Below are positions 25,202 through 35,020 of a stretch of 64,000 nt of DNA, in pieces. Source of the stretch: Streptomyces sp. NRRL S-37 (lineage in GTDB: Bacteria; Actinomycetota; Actinomycetes; Streptomycetales; Streptomycetaceae); the NCBI RefSeq assembly GCF_000721605.1, contig NZ_JOIZ01000004.1, positions 186,001 through 250,000 of the forward strand. Direction: 5' to 3'. Position 1 is the stretch's first letter. The number at the start of each line of letters is the position of its first letter. Under the pieces are notes generated by a model, which worked only from the letters and a program-made list of their open reading frames with translations, searched no databases and was not told the DNA's origin. A program made the position numbers and the translations under genes.

Positions 25202-26386
25202 ATGACAACACTGGACGACGACCACACGGGCGCGCGCATCAAGGAGCAGCGCAGACTGGCCAGGCTGACGCAGCGACAGATGGCCGACCTCCTGCCGTAC
25301 TCGTACAGCTACCTCAATCAGGTGGAGTGCGGCGCCCGACCGGCGACAACGGCCTTCGTGGCCGCGTGTGCAAAGGCCCTGACCATCGACGTGACCGTGC
25401 TGACCGGGCAGCCGTATGTGACCGAATTGCAGCGGGACCGGCTTGCTGAACTCGTAAGACCCATCCGGGAGTCCTTGGACCTGTACGACCTCGGCCCCGA
25501 CCCGGATATCAGCGTGCGGCCGACGGATCGGCTCATCGCCGCTGCCGACCACCTGTGTGCCGAGGTGCGTGCCACGCACCTGCGCAACGCGGCCCGTGAG
25601 CTGCCGGATGTGATTGCCGAGCTGACGCACACCGCGTGGTCGATGCCGACGACCGAGGTATGGCAGGCCCTTGCGTCGGCGTACCGCACCGCGCACGACA
25701 TCAGTGTGAAGCTCGGCTACTACGACCTGTCGACGGTCGCGCTGGACCGGATGGACTGGGCGGCGCAGCGGGCTTCCGACCCGTGCCTGGCCGCCGTCCG
25801 CCAGTACATGCGGGCCCTGGTGTACTTCCGGGAGGGCGAGTACCGGATCGGGCAGCGCCTGGTCACCGCTGGGCGCAGCGTGGTCGACCAGGCTGGGTCC
25901 ACCCGGGAGGCGCTGGCCGTCGCGGGCCAGCTCCATCTCGGGGAGTCCGTCATCGCGGCGCGCGCGGAGGACCCTTCGGGGGTGACCGTACACATCGGCG
26001 AGGCCCGGAAGATCGCCGACCGGATCGGTGACGCCTCCGACGTGCACTGGCTGTCCTTCGGGCCGACGAACGTGGCGCTGCACAAGATGTCCGCCGCTGT
26101 CGAAATGCGCCAGTACGACGACGCCCTCAAGCAGGCCCGGAAGATGAAGGTGCCGCACCAGCTGGCGGTCTCCCGCCGTGCGCACTTCCTGATCGAAAAG
26201 GCACGCACCGAGATGGAGACGGGGCACACCGAGTCTGCGCTGAAGACGCTGGTGGAAGCGCGCCGTGCGGCGCCGGAGCAGACTCGGTACCACCCGGCCG
26301 CCCGGGAGACGATCACTGGACTGGTGCACTTGGCTCGCCGTACGCCGGACACGCTCAACCACATGGCGGCCTGGATCGGCCTGTAG
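25202..26386 (+). CDS. XRE-family helix-turn-helix regulator with TPR-like C-terminus
   Basis: A 394-aa protein. Residues 10-65 form an XRE helix-turn-helix (RIKEQRRLARLTQRQMADLL and SYLNQVECGARPATTAF). The rest is all-helical with repeated AEVRA, ALASAYRTAHDISVKL and YDDALKQARKM segments resembling TPR repeats that often bind a small molecule or peptide. It probably controls itself and the four small genes downstream, and possibly the divergent flavoprotein. ATG 25202 is the first start after the palindromic operator; the upstream frame is poor. Such large XRE regulators are common in Streptomyces accessory DNA. Confidence 0.88.
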   Translation: MTTLDDDHTGARIKEQRRLARLTQRQMADLLPYSYSYLNQVECGARPATTAFVAACAKALTIDVTVLTGQPYVTELQRDRLAELVRPIRESLDLYDLGPDPDISVRPTDRLIAAADHLCAEVRATHLRNAARELPDVIAELTHTAWSMPTTEVWQALASAYRTAHDISVKLGYYDLSTVALDRMDWAAQRASDPCLAAVRQYMRALVYFREGEYRIGQRLVTAGRSVVDQAGSTREALAVAGQLHLGESVIAARAEDPSGVTVHIGEARKIADRIGDASDVHWLSFGPTNVALHKMSAAVEMRQYDDALKQARKMKVPHQLAVSRRAHFLIEKARTEMETGHTESALKTLVEARRAAPEQTRYHPAARETITGLVHLARRTPDTLNHMAAWIGL

Positions 26387-26395
26387 CACGCTCAC

Positions 26396-26419
26396 AACGC
26401 TCACAGAACTGTGAGCGTT
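26396..26419. promoter_or_regulatory. Perfect-arm palindrome after the XRE gene
   Basis: AACGCTCACAG and CTGTGAGCGTT are exact complements separated by AA, starting ten bases after the XRE stop. Related TCACA and GTGAG words recur up to 26560 ahead of the four-gene operon. It could be a terminator or an operator. Confidence 0.55.
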
Positions 26420-26572
26420 CCGCCCTTCTCACAGGGTCACGCTGTACTCACACCGGGTCAGAGTGACGCAGAGCGCAGCCCCAGCGGTCGTCTGGCTCGG
26501 TGTGCCCCGGCAGCCGCGCGAACGACTCCGGGGCCGGCCAACGCTCAAACCGTGAGAAGGAGCGTCAACACC

Positions 26573-26797
26573 ATGAACGCTACAGCCCCACTGAAGCCTG
26601 GCGTCAAGCCGAAGCCCGGCGTCAAGATGACGATCCGGGTCTACACCGTGAACGCGCAGGGGTCCGTCATCGAGGACCGGGGCACCGTGGTCGCCGTCGG
26701 GTTCGGGGAGGACCCGGCCGCGCTCGCCCCCGGCTCCTTCGGATTCCCGCCCTGCCGGTGCCCCCGCCACCGCACCCGCCGGGCGGTGACACGGTGA
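26573..26797 (+). CDS. Small hypothetical protein of the island operon (74 aa)
   Basis: A 74-residue protein starting MNATAPLKPGVKPKPGVKMT with a duplicated KPGVK motif, then IRVYTVNAQGSVIEDRGTVV, a beta-rich segment, and a Cys/Pro/His tail (FPPCRCPRHRTRR) that might bind metal. No family recognised. AAGGAG at 26557-26562 is the ribosome site, ten bases before the ATG. Its stop overlaps the next gene by four bases (GTGA), so the genes are translated together. Confidence 0.7.
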   Translation: MNATAPLKPGVKPKPGVKMTIRVYTVNAQGSVIEDRGTVVAVGFGEDPAALAPGSFGFPPCRCPRHRTRRAVTR

Positions 26798-27171
26798 ACA
26801 CCACCCGCCCGAACACCCGGACCACACCGGTCGACATCGCCACGATGCGCGAGACCGTGAACCGGCTGCTGGATCCCGACGCCGTCCCCGAAGCGCTGCC
26901 GCCCACCGGCGACGAGCTCCAGGCACTGACCGCCCTCGTGCGCGGCCACCTTGCGCTGCTGGTCCCCGAGGTGGAGGCAGCGGCCCGCACGCTGGAGGAG
27001 AACAGCGTCCACCGCTACACCGTCCTCGGGTGCGTGTGGGAGGCCCGCAGCCGACTGGAGACACAGCCGTCCCCTCGCTTCGGCGGCGCCCCCGGTTACG
27101 CCCGGCGCCTGGCCCGCGCCCTCAACGCCCTGTGCGACCACTACGAGGCGCTGAACGAAGCCGCGCGGTGA
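26794..27171 (+). CDS. DUF6415-like small protein
   Basis: A 125-aa, mostly helical protein: MRETVNRLLDPDAVPEALPP, LTALVRGHLALLVPEVEAA and ARRLARALNALCDHYEALNE. From memory this order (helix, RGHLxLLxPEV, ARRLARxxNALCDHYE) matches DUF6415, a Streptomyces family called natural product biosynthesis protein in databases without a known activity. GTG 26794 overlaps the preceding stop by four bases, and its own stop overlaps the next start the same way. Confidence 0.7.
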   Translation: MNTTRPNTRTTPVDIATMRETVNRLLDPDAVPEALPPTGDELQALTALVRGHLALLVPEVEAAARTLEENSVHRYTVLGCVWEARSRLETQPSPRFGGAPGYARRLARALNALCDHYEALNEAAR

Positions 27172-27308
27172 CCGTGGACGTCCGCGAGATCCTCGTGGGC
27201 GCCCTGCTGACCATGGACACGGAAGAGATGGCCGCGACACTCCGCCGTGCGGCCCTGACCGAGGAGCCCTTGCCGGCCCCTCGCCTGCGCTACGGTCTGC
27301 GTCCGTGA
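27168..27308 (+). CDS. Very small hypothetical protein (46 aa)
   Basis: Encodes MTVDVREILVGALLTMDTEE and about 26 more residues ending PRLRYGLRP. Probably an amphipathic helix followed by a basic tail. Its start overlaps the DUF6415-like stop and its stop overlaps the next start, each by four bases. Short length leaves some doubt, but the chained overlaps on both sides support real translation. Confidence 0.6.
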   Translation: MTVDVREILVGALLTMDTEEMAATLRRAALTEEPLPAPRLRYGLRP

Positions 27309-27688
27309 CCGCCGCATTTGTCCACTGGCACGCCTTTGCGTACACCGGTAAGGGCTACACCGACAGCGAGGTCGGCAAGGGCCTCGCCCCGCCTTCCTTC
27401 CCACCGGTCGAGCTCGCCCAGTGGCTGGACCGACGGCCCGGCCTGCGCGTCTTCACCGAACAGCAGATCGACGAGGCCGTGGCCTGGCTGGACGAGGAGC
27501 TGAACGAGCATGTTCCGGTGGACGCCGCCTCGTTCCCCATCACCACACGCCTGGAGTACTCGCGGGCCCGGCTGCGCGAACGGGTCAACAGGGACGTGTG
27601 GTACGGCTACTGGTCCGCACGCGGACAGTTCGTGACCCGTGTGCTGGTCGCCTGCACCGACACCGGGAAGAGCAAGGGCTGCGCGTAG
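27305..27688 (+). CDS. Hypothetical protein, last gene of the island operon
   Basis: A 127-aa soluble protein of unknown family. Aromatic-rich segments include FVHWHAFAYTGKGYTDSEVG at the start and RVNRDVWYGYWSARGQFVTR near the end; the middle is helical (QQIDEAVAWLDEELNEH). GTG 27305 overlaps the preceding gene by four bases. A GC hairpin at 27732-27754 follows, closing the operon just before the right direct repeat. Confidence 0.75.
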   Translation: MTAAFVHWHAFAYTGKGYTDSEVGKGLAPPSFPPVELAQWLDRRPGLRVFTEQQIDEAVAWLDEELNEHVPVDAASFPITTRLEYSRARLRERVNRDVWYGYWSARGQFVTRVLVACTDTGKSKGCA

Positions 27689-27731
27689 CCCTCACAGACC
27701 GGTCCCGCCTGTCCGTTGCCCCCGTGGCGGA

Positions 27732-27754
27732 CGGGCGGGGCCTTCTCCCGCCCG
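27732..27754 (+). terminator. Terminator hairpin closing the island operon
   Basis: CGGGCGGG (27732-27739) and CCCGCCCG (27747-27754) pair over a 7-nt loop, 43 bases after the last island gene. Confidence 0.55.
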
Positions 27755-27792
27755 GCACCGGGCACGGTCACCGTCCTGCGGGCCGGGGGGCG

Positions 27793-27904
27793 CGACACTG
27801 AGGACATGAACGAGGGAATGAGCACCGCGGAAGTCGACGCCTACCTGCGCCGCCTGGGCGTCGGGCAGCCCGCCTGGCCCACCGTGGACGCGCTGCGTGA
27901 GCTG
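27793..27904. repeat. Right direct repeat bounding the comEC-nat island
   Basis: Begins with CGACACTGAGG, which includes a TGA in the comEC frame preceded by GCG-CGA-CAC (Ala-Arg-His, as at the real comEC end), and runs into the intact nat start. It matches 24388-24502 at about 89%. Confidence 0.85.
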
Positions 27905-28657
27905 CATCTGCGGCATCTGGAGACCGTGCCGTTCGAGAACCTGTCCATTCACCTCGGCGAGGAGATCGTGCTGGAGGAGAAGCGGCTGCTGGAGAAGGTG
28001 GTGGAGGCGCGGCGGGGCGGGTTCTGTTACGAACTCAACGGGGTGTTCGGGGCGTTGCTCGCCGCCCTCGGTTACGACGTCCAGATGCTCGCGGCGCGGG
28101 TGTACGGCGACGGGGGCCGGCTCGGCATCCCGTACGACCATCTCGCGCTGCGGGTGCGGACGGTGGACGGCGGGGACTGGCTGGCCGACGTCGGCTTCGG
28201 CGCCCACTTCCACCTCCCGCTGGCCTTCGGGGAGCGTGGGGAGCAGGAGGATCCCGGGGGTGCGTTCCGGATCGCCGAGGCGGGTGCCGATGCGGCCGGG
28301 GTGCGCGGTGGGTCAGACCGGGTGGAGGTGGCGGACCTGGACGTGAGCCGGAACGGGCGGCCGGTGTACCGGCTGGAGGTCCGGCCGCGGGTGCTCGCCG
28401 ACTTCATGGCCGGGGCGTGGTGGCACAGCACTTCACCGGCCTCCCACTTCACGCGGTCGCCGGTGTGCTCGCGGATCACCGGGGACGGGGGCCGGATCAC
28501 GCTCAGCGGCCGGCGGCTCACGGTCACCGCGCCGGACGGGACGCGGCGGGAGCACGAGGCCGGGACGGACGAGGAGGCGCTCGCGCTCTACCGGGACCGG
28601 TTCGGGATCGTGCTGGACACGGTGCCGACGGCGCGCGGCACCGGGACGGGCGGCTGA
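27806..28657 (+). CDS. nat: Arylamine N-acetyltransferase
   Basis: Transfers acetyl or acyl groups from CoA to arylamines or hydrazines. The 283-aa protein has the NAT catalytic triad: Cys in RRGGFCYELNGVF, His in YDHLALRV and Asp in WLADVGFG. The conserved FENLSIHLGE motif near the N-terminus also fits. ATG 27806 is used; ATG 27818, directly after GAGGGA, is an alternative. The last residues (GTGTGG) are encoded by the first unit of a tandem repeat array that continues past the stop. A broken copy of its 5' end lies 3.4 kb upstream, across the island. Confidence 0.93.
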   Translation: MNEGMSTAEVDAYLRRLGVGQPAWPTVDALRELHLRHLETVPFENLSIHLGEEIVLEEKRLLEKVVEARRGGFCYELNGVFGALLAALGYDVQMLAARVYGDGGRLGIPYDHLALRVRTVDGGDWLADVGFGAHFHLPLAFGERGEQEDPGGAFRIAEAGADAAGVRGGSDRVEVADLDVSRNGRPVYRLEVRPRVLADFMAGAWWHSTSPASHFTRSPVCSRITGDGGRITLSGRRLTVTAPDGTRREHEAGTDEEALALYRDRFGIVLDTVPTARGTGTGG

Positions 28658-28738
28658 TCCCGGTACCGGGGCGGGTGGCTGACCCAGGTACCAGGACGGG
28701 CGGCTGACCCGGCACCGGGACGGGCGGCTGACCCGGTG
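28641..28738. repeat. Four tandem 24-25-bp repeats over the nat stop
   Basis: Units starting CCGGGACGGGCGGCTGA at 28641, 28666, 28691 and 28715. The first unit encodes the last residues and stop of nat; the others are downstream. Confidence 0.85.
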
Positions 28739-28754
28739 CCGGACAATGACCCGT

Positions 28755-29000
28755 GTGAGTGATGTGCGACATGTGCTGGTGCTGCCCGACCGTGATGCGG
28801 CGGAGGAGGTGGCCGAGGCCCTCGGGGAACGGTTCGGCGTGGACGAGGAGCCCCGGCTGGTGCGGGACGCGCTCGCCGGTGAGGACGACGCGGAGGACGC
28901 ACAGTGGCTCGTCGTCCTGCGGGACGAGCCGGCCCGGCTGGACCCCGGGGAGCTGAACGAGTTCGTGGCCGAGTGGGACGGCTGGCGGGAGGAGCCGTAA
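28755..29000 (+). CDS. Small acidic conserved protein (81 aa)
   Basis: Encodes an 81-aa acidic protein: VSDVRHVLVLPDRDAAEEVA, FGVDEEPRLVRDALAGEDDA and WLVVLRDEPARLDPGELNEF. A beta-alpha-beta fold is likely but no family is known to me. GTG 28755 is preferred: GACAAT (28742-28747) is seven bases upstream, the same layout as at hemW; the alternative ATG 28746 overlaps that box. It lies between nat and holA, flanked by tandem repeats on both sides. Confidence 0.75.
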   Translation: MSDVRHVLVLPDRDAAEEVAEALGERFGVDEEPRLVRDALAGEDDAEDAQWLVVLRDEPARLDPGELNEFVAEWDGWREEP

Positions 29001-29065
29001 CCCGGCGGCCGCACCCGGCGACCGCACCCGGCGACCGCACCCGGCGGCCGCACCCGGCGGCCGCC
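29001..29065. repeat. Five tandem 13-bp repeats before holA
   Basis: Five copies of CCCGGCG(G/A)CCGCA from 29001, immediately after the stop of the small acidic gene. Confidence 0.85.
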
Positions 29066-29107
29066 GGCCGGACGGGGATGTCAGTGGCGCGTGGGATGCT
29101 TGTCGCG

Positions 29108-30085
29108 ATGGCCAGGAAGACCGCATCCGACGACCTCCTCGCCCCGGTGACGCTCGCCGTGGGCCAGGAGGACCTGCTGCTCGACCGTGCCGTGCGGGAG
29201 GTGGTGGCCGCCGCGAGGGCCGCCGACGCCGACACGGACGTACGCGACCTGACACCGGACCAGCTCCAGCCCGGCACCCTCGCCGAGCTGACCAGCCCGT
29301 CGCTCTTCGCGGAGCGCAAGGTCGTCGTCGTACGCAACGCGCAGGACCTGCCCGCCGACACCGTCAAGGACGTGAAGGCGTACCTCGGCTCGCCGGCCGA
29401 GGAGATCACGCTCGTCCTGCTGCACGCGGGCGGCGCCAAGGGCAAGGGGCTGCTCGACGCGGCGCGCAAGGCGGGGGCGCGGGAGGTGGCGTGCCCGAAG
29501 ATGACCAAGCCGGCGGACCGGATGGCCTTCGTACGGAGCGAGTTCCGCACCGCCGGCCGGTCGGCCACCCCGGAGGCGTGCCAGGCGCTGGTCGACGCCA
29601 TCGGCAGTGATCTGCGGGAGCTGGCCTCGGCGGTGACCCAGCTCGTCGCGGACGTCGAGGGCACGATCGACGAGGCGGTCGTCGGGCGGTACTACACCGG
29701 GCGGGCCGAGGCGTCGAGCTTCGCGGTCGCCGACCGCGCGGTCGAGGGACGTGCGGCGGAGGCCCTGGAGGCCCTGCGCTGGTCGCTGTCGACCGGAGTG
29801 GCCCCGGTGCTGATCACCAGCGCGCTGGCCCAGGGCGTACGGGCGATCGGCAAGCTCCAGTCGTCGCCGAACGCGCGCCCCGCCGATCTCGGCATGCCGC
29901 CCTGGAAGATCAACCAGGTGCGGCAGCAGATGCGCGGCTGGTCCCCGGACGGCGTGGCCGTCGCGCTGCGCGCGGTCGCCGAGGCGGACGCGGGCGTGAA
30001 GGGCGGCGGGGACGATCCGGAGTACGCCCTGGAGAAGGCGGTCGTCACCATCGCCCGCGCGGCCCGCTCGCGGGGACGGGCGTAA
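29108..30085 (+). CDS. holA: DNA polymerase III subunit delta
   Basis: Clamp-loader delta subunit that opens the beta sliding clamp. The 325-aa protein shows the DNA_pol3_delta order: PVTLAVGQEDLLLDRAVREV, a SLFAERKVVVVRNAQD strand-helix, EITLVLLHAGGAKGKGLLDA, the SDLRELASAVTQLVAD domain and a helical C-terminal collar domain with QVRQQMRGWSPDGVAVAL. Near the PPWKI motif it reads PADLGMPPWKI, a few residues shorter than the PADLARELGMPPWKI I recall from relatives. ATG 29108 is used; ATG 29096 is in frame upstream. It converges with rpsT. Confidence 0.92.
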   Translation: MARKTASDDLLAPVTLAVGQEDLLLDRAVREVVAAARAADADTDVRDLTPDQLQPGTLAELTSPSLFAERKVVVVRNAQDLPADTVKDVKAYLGSPAEEITLVLLHAGGAKGKGLLDAARKAGAREVACPKMTKPADRMAFVRSEFRTAGRSATPEACQALVDAIGSDLRELASAVTQLVADVEGTIDEAVVGRYYTGRAEASSFAVADRAVEGRAAEALEALRWSLSTGVAPVLITSALAQGVRAIGKLQSSPNARPADLGMPPWKINQVRQQMRGWSPDGVAVALRAVAEADAGVKGGGDDPEYALEKAVVTIARAARSRGRA

Positions 30086-30099
30086 CGGCACGGAAGAGG

Positions 30100-30150
30100 C
30101 CGAAGGCCCCGCCCACCACCCGGGGAAGGGTGTGAGGGCGGGGCCTTCGG
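30100..30150. terminator. Bidirectional terminator between holA and rpsT
   Basis: CCGAAGGCCCCGCCC (30100-30114) and GGGCGGGGCCTTCGG (30136-30150) form a perfect 15-bp stem with a 21-nt loop. It lies between the convergent ends of holA and rpsT. Confidence 0.88.
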
Positions 30151-30274
30151 ATGAAGCGTGTGAGCCCGTACCCGCGTGGCGAACGCAGGCCGCGTACGAG
30201 CTCGGGATGCCGGCCGGGGGCGGATGAGAGAGGGCCCGCCCGGGGTCCGGTCGGCGGTCAGATCAGAGGGTGGT

Positions 30275-30541
30275 TCAGCCCTTGACGGCCGCGACCTTCT
30301 GAGCCAGCGCCGACTTCTTGTTGGCGGCCTGGTTCTTGTGGATGACGCCCTTGGAGACGGCCTTGTCGAGCTGACGCGCGGCGGCGCGCTGGTACTCGGT
30401 GGCCTTCTCGACGTCACCCGCGGCGGCGGCCTCGCGGGCCTTGCGGATCGCGGTCTTCAGAGAGGACTTGACGGCCTTGTTGCGCAGCCGGGCCTTCTCG
30501 TTGGTCTTGTTCCGCTTGATCTGGGACTTGATGTTCGCCAC
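30275..30541 (-). CDS. rpsT: 30S ribosomal protein S20 (bS20)
   Basis: An 88-aa basic helical protein, [20 protein letters not shown] at the start and [19 protein letters not shown] at the end, the full bS20 pattern. It binds 16S rRNA during small-subunit assembly. GTG 30541 is the start: it gives the universal ANIKSQ N-terminus and has GAGG (in AGAGGCTCATTC) upstream on the minus strand. A longer frame to 30628 is rejected. The 243-bp gap to lepA is a divergent promoter region. Confidence 0.97.
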   Translation of the reverse strand: MANIKSQIKRNKTNEKARLRNKAVKSSLKTAIRKAREAAAAGDVEKATEYQRAAARQLDKAVSKGVIHKNQAANKKSALAQKVAAVKG

Positions 30542-30784
30542 GAATGAGCCTCTACAGGTTCTGGCACGAGCCCGCACGGGACGCGTACCGGTGATTTTCC
30601 GAAGGTGTGCCTCGTGCTGAGAGGGCATGAGACACAGCCCCCCACACTACCAGCGGCCCGTTCAGTGGCCCAAACCCGTCTCCGGTCGCCGCGCGTGGGA
30701 CGATGGAAGCTACGTATCGATCCGACCCGAGACCGCAGACGCACAAGCACACGTATGCGGACGCCTCAAGAATCAGGACCCTGC

Positions 30785-32653
30785 GTGCCCGCGATCCCCA
30801 GCCATGTGCCCGAGCCGAGCCGTACCGACCCCGCGCTGATCCGCAATTTCTGCATCATCGCGCACATCGACCACGGCAAGTCCACGCTCGCCGACCGGAT
30901 GCTCCAGCTGACCGGAGTGGTCGAGCAGCGGCAGATGCGCGCTCAGTACCTCGACCGCATGGACATCGAGCGTGAGCGCGGCATCACGATCAAGTCCCAG
31001 GCGGTGCGTCTGCCGTGGGCTCCCACCCACGACCAGGGCAACACGCACATCCTCAACATGATCGACACCCCCGGGCACGTCGACTTCACCTACGAGGTCT
31101 CGCGGTCGCTCGCCGCCTGCGAGGGGACCATCCTCCTCGTCGACGCCGCCCAGGGCATCGAGGCCCAGACCCTCGCCAACCTCTACCTGGCGATGGAGAA
31201 CGACCTCACGATCATCCCCGTACTGAACAAGATCGACCTGCCGGCCGCGCAGCCGGAGAAGTTCGCCGAGGAGCTGGCGAACCTGGTCGGCTGCGACCCC
31301 GACGACGTGCTCAAGGTCTCCGCGAAGACCGGTCTGGGCGTCGAGGCGCTGCTGGACAAGGTGGTCGCCGAGATCCCGGCCCCGGTCGGCGTCGCGGACG
31401 CCCCCGCCCGCGCGATGATCTTCGACTCGGTCTACGACTCCTACCGCGGTGTCGTGACGTACGTCCGTGTCATCGACGGCCAGCTCAACAAGCGCGAGCG
31501 GATCCGGATGATGTCCACCGGCGCCACCCACGAGCTGCTGGAGATCGGCACCAACTCCCCGGAGATGCTGCCCGCCGACGGCCTCGGCGTCGGTGAGGTG
31601 GGCTACCTCATCACCGGTGTGAAGGACGTCCGCCAGTCGAAGGTCGGTGACACCGTCACCAGCCAGCACAAGGGCGCCGAGGAGGCGCTCGGCGGCTACA
31701 AGGACCCCAAGCCGATGGTGTTCTCCGGCCTCTACCCGCTGGACGGCTCCGACTACCCGGAGCTGCGCGAGGCCCTCGACAAGCTCCAGCTCAACGACGC
31801 CGCCCTGGTCTACGAGCCGGAGACCTCCGCCGCCCTCGGCTTCGGCTTCCGCGTCGGCTTCCTCGGCCTGCTGCACCTCGACGTGATCCGTGAGCGGCTG
31901 GAGCGCGAGTTCGGCCTCGACCTCATCGCCACTGCGCCGAACGTGGTCTACCGGGTGGTCATGGAGGACGGCAGCGAGCACATCGTCACCAATCCGAGCG
32001 AGTTTCCCGAGGGGAAGATCGGCGAGGTGTACGAGCCGGTGGTGCGCGCCACCATCCTGGCGCCCAGCGAGTTCATCGGCTCGATCATGGAGCTGTGCCA
32101 GACCCGGCGCGGTGTCCTGCTCGGCATGGACTACCTCTCCGAGGACCGGGTGGAGATCCGCTACACCCTCCCGCTCGCGGAGATCGTCTTCGACTTCTTC
32201 GACCAGCTGAAGTCCAAGACCCGCGGCTACGCCTCCCTGGACTACGAGCCCACCGGCGAGCAGACCTCCAGCCTGGTCAAGGTCGACATCCTGCTGCACG
32301 GCGACAAGGTGGACGCGTTCTCCGCGATCACCCACAAGGACCAGGCGTACGCGTACGGCGTGCGGCTCGTCGCCAAGCTCAAGGAGCTGATCCCGCGGCA
32401 GGCCTTCGAGGTGCCGGTGCAGGCCGCCATCGGCTCGCGGGTCATCGCCCGCGAGACCATCCGCGCCATCCGCAAGGACGTCCTCGCCAAGTGCTACGGC
32501 GGTGACATCTCCCGCAAGCGGAAGCTGCTGGAGAAGCAGAAGGAAGGCAAGAAGCGGATGAAGATGGTGGGTTCCGTGGAGGTTCCCCAGGAGGCCTTCA
32601 TCGCCGTCCTCTCCAGCGACGACAGCGCGGGATCGGGCAAGGGCAAGAAGTAA
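30785..32653 (+). CDS. lepA: Elongation factor 4
   Basis: Ribosome-dependent GTPase implicated in back-translocation and 30S biogenesis. The 622-aa protein has the G1 motif AHIDHGKST (residues 26-34), the switch [18 protein letters not shown] for G4, and LepA-specific C-terminal domain ([20 protein letters not shown]). GTG 30785 gives the usual start [20 protein letters not shown]. It diverges from rpsT and ends before a 15-bp hairpin. Confidence 0.97.
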   Translation: MPAIPSHVPEPSRTDPALIRNFCIIAHIDHGKSTLADRMLQLTGVVEQRQMRAQYLDRMDIERERGITIKSQAVRLPWAPTHDQGNTHILNMIDTPGHVDFTYEVSRSLAACEGTILLVDAAQGIEAQTLANLYLAMENDLTIIPVLNKIDLPAAQPEKFAEELANLVGCDPDDVLKVSAKTGLGVEALLDKVVAEIPAPVGVADAPARAMIFDSVYDSYRGVVTYVRVIDGQLNKRERIRMMSTGATHELLEIGTNSPEMLPADGLGVGEVGYLITGVKDVRQSKVGDTVTSQHKGAEEALGGYKDPKPMVFSGLYPLDGSDYPELREALDKLQLNDAALVYEPETSAALGFGFRVGFLGLLHLDVIRERLEREFGLDLIATAPNVVYRVVMEDGSEHIVTNPSEFPEGKIGEVYEPVVRATILAPSEFIGSIMELCQTRRGVLLGMDYLSEDRVEIRYTLPLAEIVFDFFDQLKSKTRGYASLDYEPTGEQTSSLVKVDILLHGDKVDAFSAITHKDQAYAYGVRLVAKLKELIPRQAFEVPVQAAIGSRVIARETIRAIRKDVLAKCYGGDISRKRKLLEKQKEGKKRMKMVGSVEVPQEAFIAVLSSDDSAGSGKGKK

Positions 32654-32692
32654 CCGGAGGTTACCGCGGGTCACTCCGCGAACCGGGCGTAA

Positions 32693-32726
32693 CGGGGCCC
32701 GTCGTACTCGCGTACGACGGGCCCCG
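32693..32726 (+). terminator. Terminator hairpin after lepA
   Basis: CGGGGCCCGTCGTAC and GTACGACGGGCCCCG are exact 15-bp complements with a TCGC loop. Confidence 0.88.
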
Positions 32727-32819
32727 CGCGTTCACGGGGTAGCTGTCCCTGTGTGAAGTGACAGGCCGTGACCCCTTACGCCGTGGCCGGTCGCCCTTTA
32801 CTCTGTCCGTGCTCGATAG

Positions 32820-32833
32820 TTACTCGCGAGTTA
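32820..32833. promoter_or_regulatory. Palindromic operator candidate before the acyl-CoA synthetase gene
   Basis: The core ACTCGCGAGT (32822-32831) is a perfect palindrome with TT and TA flanks, 70 bp before the start. TetR-type regulators of fatty-acid genes often bind sites of this kind; the cognate regulator is not in the window. Confidence 0.4.
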
Positions 32834-32900
32834 AACAACGGCGCGAGGAAACCCCAGCCGCACTGAGCCAGCCGCACCGTCGCGGGCCCCGGAGGATGTC

Positions 32901-34775
<1,875 letters not shown>

Positions 34776-34794
34776 CCGTCACGGTGTGACTGCG

Positions 34795-34838
34795 GAGGGG
34801 CGGGGTTCCGGGCCGGTACGGCCGGGACCCCGCCCCTC
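34795..34838 (+). terminator. Terminator hairpin after the acyl-CoA synthetase gene
   Basis: GAGGGGCGGGGTTCC (34795-34809) pairs with GGGACCCCGCCCCTC (34824-34838), 15 pairs with one T-G. The loop is 14 nt. The remaining ~180 bp before the phosphatase gene shows no other clear structure. Confidence 0.8.
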
Positions 34839-35020
34839 TTGTCGCGTTTCCGTGATGACCGGAACGCAGCGGCTTCCTGTCCGTTCCTGACCGCACACTT
34901 GACGCTGTGCTCACCCTTGGCGGTCCACTTCGGTGACTCGGCGCTTATGGGCGGGTCCGGTCTGTCACCCTGTCGGCAACGATCGAGTTCTCTTCGTACG
35001 AACTGCCCGGGGAGCTGCCC

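Larger units (their letters stand above)
24388..27904. mobile_element. Inserted accessory island between comEC and nat
   Basis: About 3.3 kb of non-core genes lies between two imperfect ~112-bp direct repeats that each span the end of comEC and the beginning of nat. Without the insert, comEC and nat would be directly adjacent. The contents (flavoprotein, XRE regulator, four small overlapping genes) do not belong to the surrounding core. There is no integrase, transposase or replication gene and no terminal inverted repeat, so the mechanism is open: a lost-integrase element, or homologous replacement with DNA from a strain holding the insert. Confidence 0.6.

Noticed and set aside
24388..27904. 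Classical AICE or prophage
   Set aside because: No integrase, replication, transfer or phage genes; the ends are a gene junction and not a tRNA.
30542..30628. Longer N-terminus for ribosomal protein S20
   Set aside because: The extension is low-complexity, lacks a ribosome site, and would precede the universal ANIKSQ start.
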